A stretch of DNA of 64,000 bases from Bermanella sp047621325 (GTDB lineage: Bacteria; Pseudomonadota; Gammaproteobacteria; Pseudomonadales; Oceanobacteraceae), in NCBI GenBank assembly GCA_047621325.1, contig JBLHLT010000017.1, positions 1 through 64,000 on the forward strand, written 5' to 3'. How positions within the stretch are numbered: position 1 is the first letter of the stretch; each line of letters begins with the position of its first letter. The translations under genes were made by a program, and so were the position numbers. The notes below the pieces were generated by a model. It was not told the DNA's origin and searched no databases. It was given only the letters and a program-made list of their open reading frames with translations. Below, one piece after another: positions 8,601-18,924 of this stretch.

Positions 8601-9290
8601 TCAAAGCAAGCTATTACGCTTTAGCTCAGTCAATACTATGTCTAATACTTGCTCTATGCTCATATTGGTGCACTCTACGATGAGGGCGTCCTGTGCTGGC
8701 TTAAGCGGGGCAACATCTCGATTCATGTCACGCTCATCACGCTCTTGTATCTCAGCCAAGATTTTAACAACATCAGCATCAAGACCCTTCTCCTGTAATT
8801 GCAAGAACCGTCTCTTTGCACGCTCCTCCGCTGAAGCAGTCAAATAAATTTTTACTGGAGCAGCGGGAAAAACAACCGTCCCCATATCCCTACCATCTGC
8901 CACAACACCTGGTAATTGTGCAAAATCACGTTGACGTTCAAGTAAGGCCTGACGAACTTGAGGCAATGCTGCGACTTTACTTGCCATTGCACCAACCGTT
9001 TCCGTTCTAATATCCTGACTCACATCCTCCCCCTCTAATATGGCATCCACCAAACCATCTTCCTGGGGAATAAACTGGACATCTAAATGCTTTGCCAATA
9101 CCGCCACCGATGTTTCATTATCCAACTCAACACCGTGTTTTTGCGCCGCTACCGCTGTTAAGCGATAAAGAGCACCACTATCTAACAAATGCCACCCCAG
9201 CTTCTTAGCAACCATGTGGCAAATTGTCCCTTTACCAGCGCCGCCAGGGCCGTCAATCGTCAGTACAGGTACCGGCTTAATCTGACTCAT
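8601..9290 (-). CDS. cmk: Cytidylate kinase
   Basis: Phosphorylates CMP and dCMP with ATP, recycling cytidine nucleotides. 229 residues, normal for the family. The P-loop GPGGAGKGT is at 14-22; the CMP-binding region and DGRDMGTVVFP follow, and the lid-like ERDxxDxNRxxAPLxxAxDA block is near the C-terminus. A clear AAGGA ribosome site precedes the ATG. It sits 70 nt after tyrA-aroA on the same strand and 206 nt before rpsA, as in Pseudomonas. Confidence 0.97.
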   Translation of the reverse strand: MSQIKPVPVLTIDGPGGAGKGTICHMVAKKLGWHLLDSGALYRLTAVAAQKHGVELDNETSVAVLAKHLDVQFIPQEDGLVDAILEGEDVSQDIRTETVGAMASKVAALPQVRQALLERQRDFAQLPGVVADGRDMGTVVFPAAPVKIYLTASAEERAKRRFLQLQEKGLDADVVKILAEIQERDERDMNRDVAPLKPAQDALIVECTNMSIEQVLDIVLTELKRNSLL

Positions 9291-9360
9291 GTTGTATCCT
9301 TATAGCCAAGTAACTGGCTTGTAATTCTTTTTTACTACTGAATGAAACAGGCCATAATGC

Positions 9361-11583
9361 CTATGATTCAACAGTTACATTCATACCGCTGCTGCGCGAC
9401 AATTCTATAAAACCAGGAAATGAAGTCGCTATATTTGCACAATCTAAAATTCTAATTGGTTGTGATGCCCTCAAAGACGCCACAGCAAAAGACATGGCAA
9501 TTCGATGATCATGATGGGTCACTATTTCACCACCGCCAAACGCACCCTTTTCTCCAAAACCTTGAATAATCGCACCATCTTCGGTGCCTTTTATATCCAC
9601 ACCTAAAATTTGCAGACCATCTACCATTGCCTGAATACGATCACTTTCTTTTACACGCAACTCTTCGGCACCCGTCAAAACAGTTTCACCTTGCGCACAT
9701 GCCGCTGCAATGAATATAGCTGGGAATTCATCAATCGCTAAAGGTACTTGGTCTTCTGGGATATTAATGCCTTTCAATTGAGCATATCGAATTCGAATAT
9801 CCGCAACCGGCTCACCACCTACTTCACGCTCATTGAGTAAGTCTAAATTCGCACCCATCAGACGTAAGATATTGATAATACCGATACGCGTAGGATTAAT
9901 GCCAACATGCTCCAATGTAATATCACTACCAGGGGCAATACTTGCAGCTACCATAAAAAACGTTGCAGAAGAGATATCCGCTGGCACATCAATATTAGTA
10001 GCGACTAACTGACCACCAGATTCAACCGTGACAGTATCACCATCAACCAGAACATCATAACCAAAACCTTTTAGCATACGCTCTGTATGATCTCGTGTCG
10101 GAGCTGGCTCAGTAACAACTGTTTTACCATCGGCATACAGGCCCGCTAATAGCAAACATGATTTCACCTGAGCACTCGCCATAGGCAATTTATAGGCAAT
10201 ACCCTTTAGTTTCCTGCCACCTTTGATTAGCATCGGAGGACGACCTTGCTCTGCTGTTTCGATTTCAGCCCCCATGTCTCGCAATGGGTTTGCCACACGA
10301 TTCATTGGGCGACCTGATAATGATTCATCACCTGTCATCTCAACATCAAAGCTCTGACCAGCCATTAATCCAGCCAACAACCTCATAGATGTACCAGAGT
10401 TCCCTAAATACAAACTACTAGGAGGCGCCTGTAGACCATGCAATCCAACACCATGAATTGTAACTCGACCGCGATGAGGACCTTCAATTACCACTCCCAT
10501 ATCACGAAACGCTTGTAAAGTGGCTAAACTATCTTCACCTTCAAGAAATCCAGCCACCTCAGTAACGCCATTTGCTAGTGAGCCAAGCATTATTGAACGA
10601 TGACTAATAGATTTATCGCCAGGAACACGAAAGGTGCCAGTCAAACTACCACCTGGGCTTGCAATATAATTAATTTGTTGGGTTTTCATAGGTTCCACAT
10701 AGGCTCTGCGGGCCAATATTTTAGAGAAATGATCACGTGCAACCTTAGCTCGGGTAAACACACCCATCATGGCTGTACTGTCTGATTCGGTCACGGCTTG
10801 CCTTAATTGGCCCAAATCATGGGTAAATAGATCCAATGCGTCAAGCACTGCCTGCTTATTAGCAGTAAAGATGTCATGCCACATCTTTGGGCTACTGGCA
10901 GCAATACGCGTAAAATCTCGAAACCCCCCAGCAGCATAATTAAAAATTTCTTTGTTTTCGTGGTTATGCGCAAGTGTATCAACCAGGGAATAAGCCAAAA
11001 GATGTGGTAAATGGCTCGTTGCTGCCAACACTTCATCGTGGTGCTGAACATCCATTAGCTCCACCTTAGCTCCAACCACACCCCAAAGATCCGATATAAC
11101 CTCAACCGCCTTTGGGTCTGTATTAGCAAGCGGCGTTAAAATAACTTCATGATTAACAAAAAGTCGGCTATCCGCTGCTGTAATGCCACTTTTTTCACTA
11201 CCAGCAATGGGGTGACCAAGCACAAAGCGAGAATAGTCACCGCCAAAAACAGACCTAATATCTCGAGCAACACACCCCTTCACACTACCAACGTCGGTAA
11301 TCAAGGTGTTTTCTGCTAAGTGAGGCTTAATTTCAGCCAGGATTTCATGAACTGCTAAGATTGGTACAGATAGTATTACTAAATCAGCACCCGCAACGAC
11401 ATCAGCAGCCGTCATACTAAAGCTATCTATAATACCAAGCGCTGACGCTTGCTCCATTGAGTCAATATTGCGATCAAAGCCAATCACCTCTAGCCCAGAG
11501 AGATTTTCACGTAACGCTTTAACCCAAGAACCACCAATAAGTCCCAAGCCAATAATAGCAATTCGGGAAATAGAATAAGTCAT
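9361..11583 (-). CDS. tyrA-aroA: Fused prephenate dehydrogenase / EPSP synthase (TyrA-AroA)
   Basis: A 740-residue two-domain enzyme. Residues ~1-295 are prephenate dehydrogenase (tyrosine branch) with the NAD loop GLGLIGGS at 12-19 and the GHPIAGSEKSG block. Residues ~305-740 are 3-phosphoshikimate 1-carboxyvinyltransferase (shikimate pathway), with PGDKSISHR, LGNSGTSMRLL, RPMNRV and the DEFPAIF/KESDRI regions. The same fusion is known in Pseudomonas and relatives. Its ATG overlaps the hisC stop by one base (TAATG), so translation is coupled. Confidence 0.95.
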   Translation of the reverse strand: MTYSISRIAIIGLGLIGGSWVKALRENLSGLEVIGFDRNIDSMEQASALGIIDSFSMTAADVVAGADLVILSVPILAVHEILAEIKPHLAENTLITDVGSVKGCVARDIRSVFGGDYSRFVLGHPIAGSEKSGITAADSRLFVNHEVILTPLANTDPKAVEVISDLWGVVGAKVELMDVQHHDEVLAATSHLPHLLAYSLVDTLAHNHENKEIFNYAAGGFRDFTRIAASSPKMWHDIFTANKQAVLDALDLFTHDLGQLRQAVTESDSTAMMGVFTRAKVARDHFSKILARRAYVEPMKTQQINYIASPGGSLTGTFRVPGDKSISHRSIMLGSLANGVTEVAGFLEGEDSLATLQAFRDMGVVIEGPHRGRVTIHGVGLHGLQAPPSSLYLGNSGTSMRLLAGLMAGQSFDVEMTGDESLSGRPMNRVANPLRDMGAEIETAEQGRPPMLIKGGRKLKGIAYKLPMASAQVKSCLLLAGLYADGKTVVTEPAPTRDHTERMLKGFGYDVLVDGDTVTVESGGQLVATNIDVPADISSATFFMVAASIAPGSDITLEHVGINPTRIGIINILRLMGANLDLLNEREVGGEPVADIRIRYAQLKGINIPEDQVPLAIDEFPAIFIAAACAQGETVLTGAEELRVKESDRIQAMVDGLQILGVDIKGTEDGAIIQGFGEKGAFGGGEIVTHHDHRIAMSFAVASLRASQPIRILDCANIATSFPGFIELSRSSGMNVTVES

Positions 11584-12692
11584 TATCCGACCAACAAATC
11601 TTTTAATTCCAACAAGAAACGCTGATTTTCTTTTTCCGTACCAATGGAGACACGCAGATAATCTGGCATTTCATAGTTAGCTACAGGGCGAACAATAACC
11701 CCTCTTGCTAATAACCCCTGAAAGACACTCGTTGCACGACCAGGTACCTCAAAACAAATAAAATTACCTACCGAAGAAATCCAATTGACATTTAGTTGAT
11801 CAAAACCAGCTTCTAGTTGAGACATCCCCTGATCATTTAGTTCTTTACTTTGGCGAACATAACTTTCATCTTTGATTGAAGCAACCGCGGCGGCCAAGGC
11901 TAGAGAGTCCACATTGAAAGGTGGTCGAACACGATTCATAAGGTCTGCTAACTGCTCACTACTAACACCATAACCCACACGCAAAGAAGCTAAACCATAT
12001 GCTTTTGAAAAAGTTCTAGTCACCACCAAGTTAGGAAATTCAGACAAATAATCGATACCATTTGGATAATCCGACTTATCGACATATTCAAAATACGCTT
12101 CATCTAACAATACGACAACATGAGCAGGCACTTGCGCCAAAAATGCGTCGAGTTGCGCCTTAGAACTATAAGTACCCGTCGGATTATTTGGATTAGTAAC
12201 GAAAATTATTTTAGTTTTTTCCGTTACTGCCTGTGCCATAGCCGTAAGATCATGACCCCAGTTTTTTGCAGGCACCTGAATTGTTTTGCCATTTTGCATC
12301 TGCGTAACCAAGCCATAAATAGCAAATGCATGCTGAGAAACAATAACCTCATCGCCTGGGTTAACAAACGTTTTTACAATGAACTCTAAAATATCACTAG
12401 AGCCATTCCCAAGCGTAATTTGCTTGATTGACACACCCAATTTTTCACTTAGTGCGTTTTTAAGCTCAAAACCATTACCATCAGGATACCGAGCCAAATC
12501 CTTAAATTCTTTTTCAATAGCAGCCAGCGCTTTCAGACTCGGCCCAAGAGGATTTTCATTACTCGCAAGCTTAATAATATCACTAGGGTTCAGATCAAAT
12601 TCACGAGCCAACTCATCAATTGGCTTACCCGGCTGATAAGGGCTTATTTTTTGAACACCAGCAACTGCATACTTAGAAAAATCAATTGTCAT
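11583..12692 (-). CDS. hisC: Histidinol-phosphate / aromatic aminotransferase (HisC2 type)
   Basis: PLP-dependent class I/II aminotransferase of 369 residues. The PLP lysine is in TFSKAYGLASLRVGYG; the substrate and cofactor regions SNENPLGPS, NPNNPTG and the C-terminal RVSIGT are present. Its place between pheA and tyrA-aroA, as in Pseudomonas, suggests that aromatic amino acid or arogenate/phenylpyruvate transamination is its main job, with histidinol phosphate as a second substrate. Starts 44 nt after pheA and is translationally coupled to tyrA-aroA. Confidence 0.93.
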   Translation of the reverse strand: MTIDFSKYAVAGVQKISPYQPGKPIDELAREFDLNPSDIIKLASNENPLGPSLKALAAIEKEFKDLARYPDGNGFELKNALSEKLGVSIKQITLGNGSSDILEFIVKTFVNPGDEVIVSQHAFAIYGLVTQMQNGKTIQVPAKNWGHDLTAMAQAVTEKTKIIFVTNPNNPTGTYSSKAQLDAFLAQVPAHVVVLLDEAYFEYVDKSDYPNGIDYLSEFPNLVVTRTFSKAYGLASLRVGYGVSSEQLADLMNRVRPPFNVDSLALAAAVASIKDESYVRQSKELNDQGMSQLEAGFDQLNVNWISSVGNFICFEVPGRATSVFQGLLARGVIVRPVANYEMPDYLRVSIGTEKENQRFLLELKDLLVG

Positions 12693-12735
12693 TCAATTAT
12701 CGCGAAAAACGCGCCCACCTATTAATTCAATAAGA

Positions 12736-13824
12736 CTATAAAACTGCTTTTGGATACGAACCAAGAATTTTTAAATCAGATGCCGCCACACCTACTTTGT
12801 CTAAAACAGCTTGAATACCTACATCGTCACAATGCCCTTCAAAATCAATAAAGAAATTGTAGTTCCATGCTCCACTGCGCGATGGTCGTGCTTCAATTCG
12901 AGTCAAGCTCACGCCCGCTTTATGAAACGGCTCCAAAACATAATACAAGGCACCAGGTTGATTTCTGCTTGAAACCATAATGGAGGTCCTATCGTCACCG
13001 CATGCCTGTGTTTTATCAACACCAATAATTAAAAATCGAGTTGTATTATCCGGCATATCTTCAATATTACTTGCCAAGGCAGCAATACCATACAACTCCG
13101 CAGCAGCGTCACCCGCTATAGCTGCTGCATTTGATTCTTTAGCAGCACGTTTAGCTGCCTCAGCATTTGAACTCACCGCAATTCGCTCAACATTTGGCCA
13201 ATGTGTATCTAGCCATTGACGGCATTGCGCCAAAGACTGGGGGTGACTATATACTTTTTGAATTTGATCTTTAGATTCATTACTCAAAAAATGATGATGT
13301 ATACGCAATGCAACTTCACCACAAATTTGCAATGATGATTCAGTAAAGCTATCTAGTGTATGTGTAACAACACCTTCGGTGGAGTTTTCAACCGGCACAA
13401 CACCATAATTCACCGAGCCCGATGCCACTTCACGAAAGACATCCGAAATAGACACTTGGCTTTCACACTGCACACTATGACCAAAATGTTTTAGCGCCGC
13501 TGCTTGCGTAAATGTGCCTTGCGGACCAAGAAACGCAACTTTTAATGGCTCTTCAAGAGCAAGACAGACAGACATTATTTCACGAAATAAGCGCGCCATA
13601 TCTTCGTTTGCAATAGGCCCTTTATTACGTGCCATCACTTTACGCAAAACCTGAGCCTCTCGTTCAGGGCGGTAAAACTGAATCGCTTCACCATTCGCGT
13701 ACTTTTCTTTCACATGAGCTACATTTTGCGCACACTTAGCACGCTCATTAATCAACTGCTGGATATTTTGATCAAGCGCATCTATTTGATCACGCAACAC
13801 ACTCAGCTCTATCTCTTCACTCAT
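12736..13824 (-). CDS. pheA: P-protein: chorismate mutase / prephenate dehydratase
   Basis: Bifunctional enzyme converting chorismate to prephenate and then phenylpyruvate for phenylalanine. The 362 residues divide into an AroQ chorismate mutase (~1-90), prephenate dehydratase (~95-275, with GPQGTFTQAA, ENSTEG and the NTTRFLII motif) and a C-terminal ACT domain carrying the IEARPS Phe-binding motif, so feedback inhibition by phenylalanine is expected. I start at MSEEIE (13824), matching the family; an upstream in-frame ATG at 13872 would overlap serC by 38 nt. The GTEGVV-type dehydratase Thr region and acidic residues look intact. Confidence 0.95.
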   Translation of the reverse strand: MSEEIELSVLRDQIDALDQNIQQLINERAKCAQNVAHVKEKYANGEAIQFYRPEREAQVLRKVMARNKGPIANEDMARLFREIMSVCLALEEPLKVAFLGPQGTFTQAAALKHFGHSVQCESQVSISDVFREVASGSVNYGVVPVENSTEGVVTHTLDSFTESSLQICGEVALRIHHHFLSNESKDQIQKVYSHPQSLAQCRQWLDTHWPNVERIAVSSNAEAAKRAAKESNAAAIAGDAAAELYGIAALASNIEDMPDNTTRFLIIGVDKTQACGDDRTSIMVSSRNQPGALYYVLEPFHKAGVSLTRIEARPSRSGAWNYNFFIDFEGHCDDVGIQAVLDKVGVAASDLKILGSYPKAVL

Positions 13825-13834
13825 TACGAAAAAG

Positions 13835-14917
13835 TTATCCGTTTTGACTGGCAAACTCTTGCATGAATGCAATTAATGCATCCACTGCACTTTCAGTTAC
13901 CGCGTTATAAATACTAGCCCGCATTCCACCAACACTGCGATGCCCCTTAAGATTTAACAAGCCTTTTTTATCCGCCTGCTGCAAAAACGCAGCATCAAAT
14001 GCAGCATCTTTTAATGTAAATGGCACATTCATACGAGAACGATTATGTGGTGCAACAGGATTAGCGTAAAAATTACTATTATCAATATAATCGTAAAGCT
14101 TGCTTGCCTTGCGCGCATTAACAACAGCTATAGCATCAACTCCACCTTGCTGTTTGAGCCAATCAAATACCAAACCCGCTAAATACCAAGAATAAGTCGC
14201 TGGTGTGTTGTACATCGAGTCATTGTCGGCCGCTACTTTATAATCCATAGCAGTTGGAGCACCCACTATAGTATTGCCAAGTAAATCTTCACGCACTATT
14301 ACGATACACAGCCCAGCAGGTCCAATGTTTTTCTGGGCACCGGCATAAATCAAACCAAATTTTGTCACATCTAATTTTTCACTTAGGATACTAGAAGAAA
14401 AATCAGCCACAAGCGGCACATCACCCGTATCTGGAATATAATCAAACTCTACACCACCGATTGTTTCATTTGGCGTGTAATGCACATAAGCAGCATCTGG
14501 GCTTAACTGCAGTTCAGACTGTGTAGGCGCATAACAAAAATTTTTATCAGCCGAGCTAGCGACAACATTCACATCGCAATAACGTCTGGCTTCCTTGATC
14601 GCCTTTTCTGACCACTGACCGGTATTAATGTAATCAGCAGATGTTTTACCACGCAATAAATTCATCGGTATCATAGCAAATTGAGCCGTCGCTCCACCCT
14701 GCATAAATAACACCTTATAATTGCTGGGTATTGCCAACAAATCTCGCAAGTCTTGCTCTGCTTTTTGAGCAATAGACACATACTCATCACTACGATGAGA
14801 CATTTCCATTACAGACAACCCCTTGCCATTCCAATCCAGCATCTCAGAAGACGCCTTTTCTAAAACAGCCTGCGGTAAAGCAGCTGGACCTGCGCAAAAA
14901 TTATAAACTCGAGCCAT
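13835..14917 (-). CDS. serC: Phosphoserine aminotransferase
   Basis: PLP enzyme making 3-phosphoserine (serine synthesis) and 4-phosphohydroxythreonine (pyridoxal phosphate synthesis). From the ATG at 14917 (MARVYNFCAGPAALP) it is 360 residues, the normal length; the longer frame to 14941 adds eight unconserved residues. The PLP lysine is in YAGAQKNIGPAG. MSHRSDE, MQGGATAQF and the C-terminal GGMRASIYNA are conserved. It leads into pheA 10 nt later. In Pseudomonas serC directly follows gyrA; here wzz intervenes. Confidence 0.96.
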   Translation of the reverse strand: MARVYNFCAGPAALPQAVLEKASSEMLDWNGKGLSVMEMSHRSDEYVSIAQKAEQDLRDLLAIPSNYKVLFMQGGATAQFAMIPMNLLRGKTSADYINTGQWSEKAIKEARRYCDVNVVASSADKNFCYAPTQSELQLSPDAAYVHYTPNETIGGVEFDYIPDTGDVPLVADFSSSILSEKLDVTKFGLIYAGAQKNIGPAGLCIVIVREDLLGNTIVGAPTAMDYKVAADNDSMYNTPATYSWYLAGLVFDWLKQQGGVDAIAVVNARKASKLYDYIDNSNFYANPVAPHNRSRMNVPFTLKDAAFDAAFLQQADKKGLLNLKGHRSVGGMRASIYNAVTESAVDALIAFMQEFASQNG

Positions 14918-14991
14918 ACATCTATTTAGGCTTTCGCCCAACCTTCACAGAAATTTAAAGTAATGATCAATCTCATTAAAGAGACTAAACC

Positions 14992-16086
14992 TTATATTTT
15001 ATTTTTTGCCTTATGACGGTGAAATGCCGCCACCAGTAAAGCCATCATTAACCCAACAAATACACCCATTACACAAGCAAGCGCCACAATCAATAATTTC
15101 TTAGGTTTAATTGCCCCTACTGGAACGATTGCAGGCTCATCAATGACAGCCAAATCAACCTTCGAGTAATTAATTTCTAAAGACTTCAATTGATTAATTT
15201 TAAACAGTAATTCCGGCAGTTTATCGATAAAATGATCCTCACCATAAGGCAGTCCTTTCGATAAACCCTCTCGCGCTTTTATCGCTTTCTCTTCAGCACG
15301 CAACGCTTTTGTACCAAACATATAAAGAGGCGGCTCGTAAGTACCTACAATCTCACTCTTACTAAACAATGGTTGCGTTTGATCTACCGCCTGAGCAATC
15401 GAATAAGCCTCATTTAACATGAGATTACGCCTAGTTTGCTCCCCCTTATACTTTTCACGCAATTGCTTAGCGTCATACTCGAGTTTGCCCACCTGAGCCG
15501 CCACCTTACTATCAATGGTTTCTTTCACATCAGACAATTTAGCCGCTAAAGAATAATCTGTATAAGCATTCAGCAGGTCAGCTGCTTTTTTAGCATCGGA
15601 CAATTCAAAGCTAACCTGCACATACACTTCAACATCTTTATTACTTGAAACCTTTGAAGAAAATAACTTGTCGAATACGGCAAAGTTTTGCGCTTCAGTT
15701 AATGCCTCATTATAAGCACCCTTCACTGTTTTTATTTCATCTATATAGGATTGATAAAAATTGCGACGATACTCCTTTGAAAGTAACGCTGAGCGAGCAT
15801 CAGAAAAAGCCTCATCAACGGCTTTAGAGTAGATCCCCTCTAATTGAGGCACGTTTAACTCAACAACACTGTTTGCAGACGCTGGTTTAATCACTACCTG
15901 TGTCTGAAACACCTCAGTAGCCTTAAAAAGGTAAAGAGCTGCTAAAACAACACACCCAAGAAAGCCAACAAACACCCAAAGCTTTTCTTCAACAATGTCA
16001 TCCCAAAGATCAAATAGATCAATCTCATCATCTCTTACCGATCCAGCACCAACAGAGCCTAATACCGCCTTTTCTTCTACGCTCAT
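14992..16086 (-). CDS. wzz: Wzz-type polysaccharide chain-length determinant
   Basis: Inner-membrane protein controlling the length of Wzy-polymerised polysaccharide. 364 residues with the family layout: short cytosolic N-terminus (DEIDLFDLWDDIVEEKLW), a first transmembrane helix near 34-52, a long periplasmic coiled region, then a proline-rich entry (PVGAIKPKK) to a second helix near 328-352. It resembles FepE/WzzB O-antigen regulators and lacks a tyrosine-kinase domain. It lies 3 nt after gyrA and 75 nt before serC, so it is apparently read from the gyrA transcript, an unusual place. No Wzy polymerase or flippase is in the window. Confidence 0.88.
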   Translation of the reverse strand: MSVEEKAVLGSVGAGSVRDDEIDLFDLWDDIVEEKLWVFVGFLGCVVLAALYLFKATEVFQTQVVIKPASANSVVELNVPQLEGIYSKAVDEAFSDARSALLSKEYRRNFYQSYIDEIKTVKGAYNEALTEAQNFAVFDKLFSSKVSSNKDVEVYVQVSFELSDAKKAADLLNAYTDYSLAAKLSDVKETIDSKVAAQVGKLEYDAKQLREKYKGEQTRRNLMLNEAYSIAQAVDQTQPLFSKSEIVGTYEPPLYMFGTKALRAEEKAIKAREGLSKGLPYGEDHFIDKLPELLFKINQLKSLEINYSKVDLAVIDEPAIVPVGAIKPKKLLIVALACVMGVFVGLMMALLVAAFHRHKAKNKI

Positions 16087-16089
16087 TGC

Positions 16090-18687
16090 TTATTCATCCC
16101 CTTCTACAACAATATCGGAGTCATCGACATCCACTGATGATTCTTGATCAAACTCTTCATCCGCATCTAAAATCGGAGCCACACCAACTAAGCGTTCACC
16201 TTCCTGTACTTTAATTAGGGTAACGCCCTGAGTATTACGCCCAAGCGTCGAAACCTCATTTACACGAGTGCGTACCAAGGTCCCTTGATCACTAATTAGC
16301 ATAATCTCATTACCATCATGCACCTGAACTGCACCAACCAGCTTACCGTTACGGTCATTTACGACCATACCAATAACGCCTTGTGTACCACGACCTTTAG
16401 TTGGGAATTCAGTTATATCTGTACGCTTGCCATAACCTTTTTCACTAGCGGTTAATAACGTGCCACCCTCTTCAGGGATAATTAATGATACAACTTTCTG
16501 ACCATCTGCCAATTTAATACCACGCACACCACGCGCCGTCCGACCCATCTTGCGAACGTTCTCTTCGGCAAAGCGAACCGCTTTACCGCCATCACTCATA
16601 AGCAGGATATCTTTAGTACCATCAGTAATTGCAGCACCCATCAATGTATCATCCTCATCCAACTCAAGCGCAATCAAACCACTTGAACGTTGACGAGAGA
16701 ACGCGGTCAAATCTGTTTTCTTAACCGTGCCTTTTTCAGTTGCCATAAAGATATAATGGCCTTCAGTGTACTCACGAATAGGCAAAATGGTTGTGATACG
16801 CTCTTCGGCTTCTAGTGGTAGTAAGTTCACAACGGGACGACCTCGACTTTGGCGAGAAGCAACCGGGATATCATACACTTTCAACCAATACACTTTACCG
16901 CGATTACTGAAGCACAGAATCGTGTCATGCGTACTTGCCACCAACAGATGTTCAATAAAATCTTCATCTTTAATCGCAGAAGCAGACTTACCGCGGCCTC
17001 CACGTTTTTGCGATTGATAGTCTGTAATTGGCTGAATTTTGGCGTAACCACCATGCGACAGCGTCACCACCATATCTTCTTCAGCAATCAGATCTTCTAG
17101 GGTCAAATGACGACGAGTTGCCACAATTTCAGTTCGACGCTCATCGCCGTACTCACTGCGGATATTCTCCAATTCTTCACGAATCACACCCATAAGGCGC
17201 TCACTGCTCGCCAAAATAGCCAAGAACTCAGCAATCTCAGCTACTTTAATTCTATATTCATCAATTAATTTTTCATGCTCTAGGCCTGTCAGCTTTTGCA
17301 AGCGCATATCCAAAATAGCCTGCGCTTGAACCGGTGACAAATAGTAATGACCATCACGAAAACCAAACTGCTCTTCTAAATGATCAGGACGGCACGCATC
17401 CGCTCCAGCACGCTCAAGCATTTCAAGCACATCACCTGGTTCCCAAGGTGTGCTAATTAATTTTTCTTTTGCCTCAGCCGCACCGGGAGACGCCTTAATA
17501 GTGGCAATAACAGGATCGATATTAGATAACGCAACCGTTAAACCTTCTAAAATATGGCCACGCTCACGCGCTTTTCTCAATTCAAAAATAGTACGGCGTG
17601 TTACCACTTCACGACGATGACGTACAAACGCCTCAAGCATATCTTTAAGATTTAGAATCTTAGGCTGACCATCTACCAATGCAACCGCGTTAATACCAAA
17701 CACTGTTTGCAATTGTGTTTGCGCAAACAAGTTATTCAAAATAACTTCTGGCACTTCATTACGACGCAACTCAACAACGATTCGCATACCATCCTTGTCT
17801 GACTCGTCACGCAGTTCAGTAATACCTTCAATTTTTTTATCTTTTACTAATTCTGCAATCTTCTCAATTAGACGAGCTTTATTCACCTGATATGGGATTT
17901 CAGTGAAAATAATAGATTCTTTACCGTTTTTGTCATCCATCTCGAAATGATGACGAGCACGCATTTGCACACGCCCACGACCAGTACGATAAGCCTCAAC
18001 AATACCATCACGACCATTAATTAAAGCCGCTGTTGGAAAGTCCGGCCCTGAAATATATTGCATCAAATCATCAATCGATAAATCAGGATTTTCAATTAAT
18101 GCTAAGCAACCATTCAATACTTCCGTTAAGTTATGCGGCGGAATATTTGTCGCCATACCAACTGCAATACCACTAGAACCGTTAACTAATAAGGCAGGCA
18201 CTCTGGTAGGTAAAACTTCAGGAATTTGCTCTGTACCGTCATAGTTATCGACAAAATCGACGGTCTCTTTATCAATATCCGCTAGCATCTCATGAGCCAG
18301 CTTATGCATACGCACTTCGGTATAACGCATTGCTGCAGCACTATCACCATCAACCGAACCAAAGTTACCCTGACCATCAACAAGCAAATATCGCATTGCA
18401 AAAGGCTGAGCCATACGAACTATTGTGTCGTACACAGCACTATCACCATGGGGATGGTACTTACCGATTACATCACCAACCACACGAGCAGATTTTTTAT
18501 AAGCTTTATTCCAGTCATTTCCCAGGACGTTCATAGCGTGCAAAACACGACGGTGAACGGGTTTCAAACCATCGCGAACATCAGGCAAAGCTCGACCTAC
18601 GATTACACTCATGGCGTAATCCATATAGGACTGTTTTAGCTCGTCTTCAATGTTAACGGGCAGGATCTGTTTGCTTAAATCACCCAT
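16090..18687 (-). CDS. gyrA: DNA gyrase subunit A
   Basis: Breakage-reunion subunit of gyrase, which introduces negative supercoils. 865 residues; the N-terminal cleavage domain holds the catalytic tyrosine Y122 (AAAMRYTEVR), and the C-terminal half has the beta-pinwheel repeats and the GyrA box QRGGRGK. The quinolone-determining positions are S83 and D87 (HPHGDSAVYDTIV), the wild-type residues by E. coli numbering. An AAGGATG ribosome site precedes the ATG. The acidic tail (DADEEFDQESSVDVDD) is common in the family. Divergent from mtaD. Confidence 0.98.
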   Translation of the reverse strand: MGDLSKQILPVNIEDELKQSYMDYAMSVIVGRALPDVRDGLKPVHRRVLHAMNVLGNDWNKAYKKSARVVGDVIGKYHPHGDSAVYDTIVRMAQPFAMRYLLVDGQGNFGSVDGDSAAAMRYTEVRMHKLAHEMLADIDKETVDFVDNYDGTEQIPEVLPTRVPALLVNGSSGIAVGMATNIPPHNLTEVLNGCLALIENPDLSIDDLMQYISGPDFPTAALINGRDGIVEAYRTGRGRVQMRARHHFEMDDKNGKESIIFTEIPYQVNKARLIEKIAELVKDKKIEGITELRDESDKDGMRIVVELRRNEVPEVILNNLFAQTQLQTVFGINAVALVDGQPKILNLKDMLEAFVRHRREVVTRRTIFELRKARERGHILEGLTVALSNIDPVIATIKASPGAAEAKEKLISTPWEPGDVLEMLERAGADACRPDHLEEQFGFRDGHYYLSPVQAQAILDMRLQKLTGLEHEKLIDEYRIKVAEIAEFLAILASSERLMGVIREELENIRSEYGDERRTEIVATRRHLTLEDLIAEEDMVVTLSHGGYAKIQPITDYQSQKRGGRGKSASAIKDEDFIEHLLVASTHDTILCFSNRGKVYWLKVYDIPVASRQSRGRPVVNLLPLEAEERITTILPIREYTEGHYIFMATEKGTVKKTDLTAFSRQRSSGLIALELDEDDTLMGAAITDGTKDILLMSDGGKAVRFAEENVRKMGRTARGVRGIKLADGQKVVSLIIPEEGGTLLTASEKGYGKRTDITEFPTKGRGTQGVIGMVVNDRNGKLVGAVQVHDGNEIMLISDQGTLVRTRVNEVSTLGRNTQGVTLIKVQEGERLVGVAPILDADEEFDQESSVDVDDSDIVVEGDE

Positions 18688-18924
18688 GCAGGCATCCTTT
18701 ATTCTTCCGCCAATTTATTCGGCGTTATTGTTATATAAGAAGAGCCACTCAATAATGAGTCAATCAGCTCTCCTATCGGCGCTCTTGCAGGCCCCAATAA
18801 AGCCTGCCACTTTACCATAAATGAAAGTATTACCACTAATCAAAAGGGCCAAAAATCCACCTTTTAAGTTATACTGGCAGCACTTTACTTAATTACGTTC
18901 ACTTTTTAATCAAAGGGGTTATGC

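Noticed and set aside
16090..18687. Quinolone-resistance changes in gyrA
   Set aside because: S83 and D87 are the wild-type residues.
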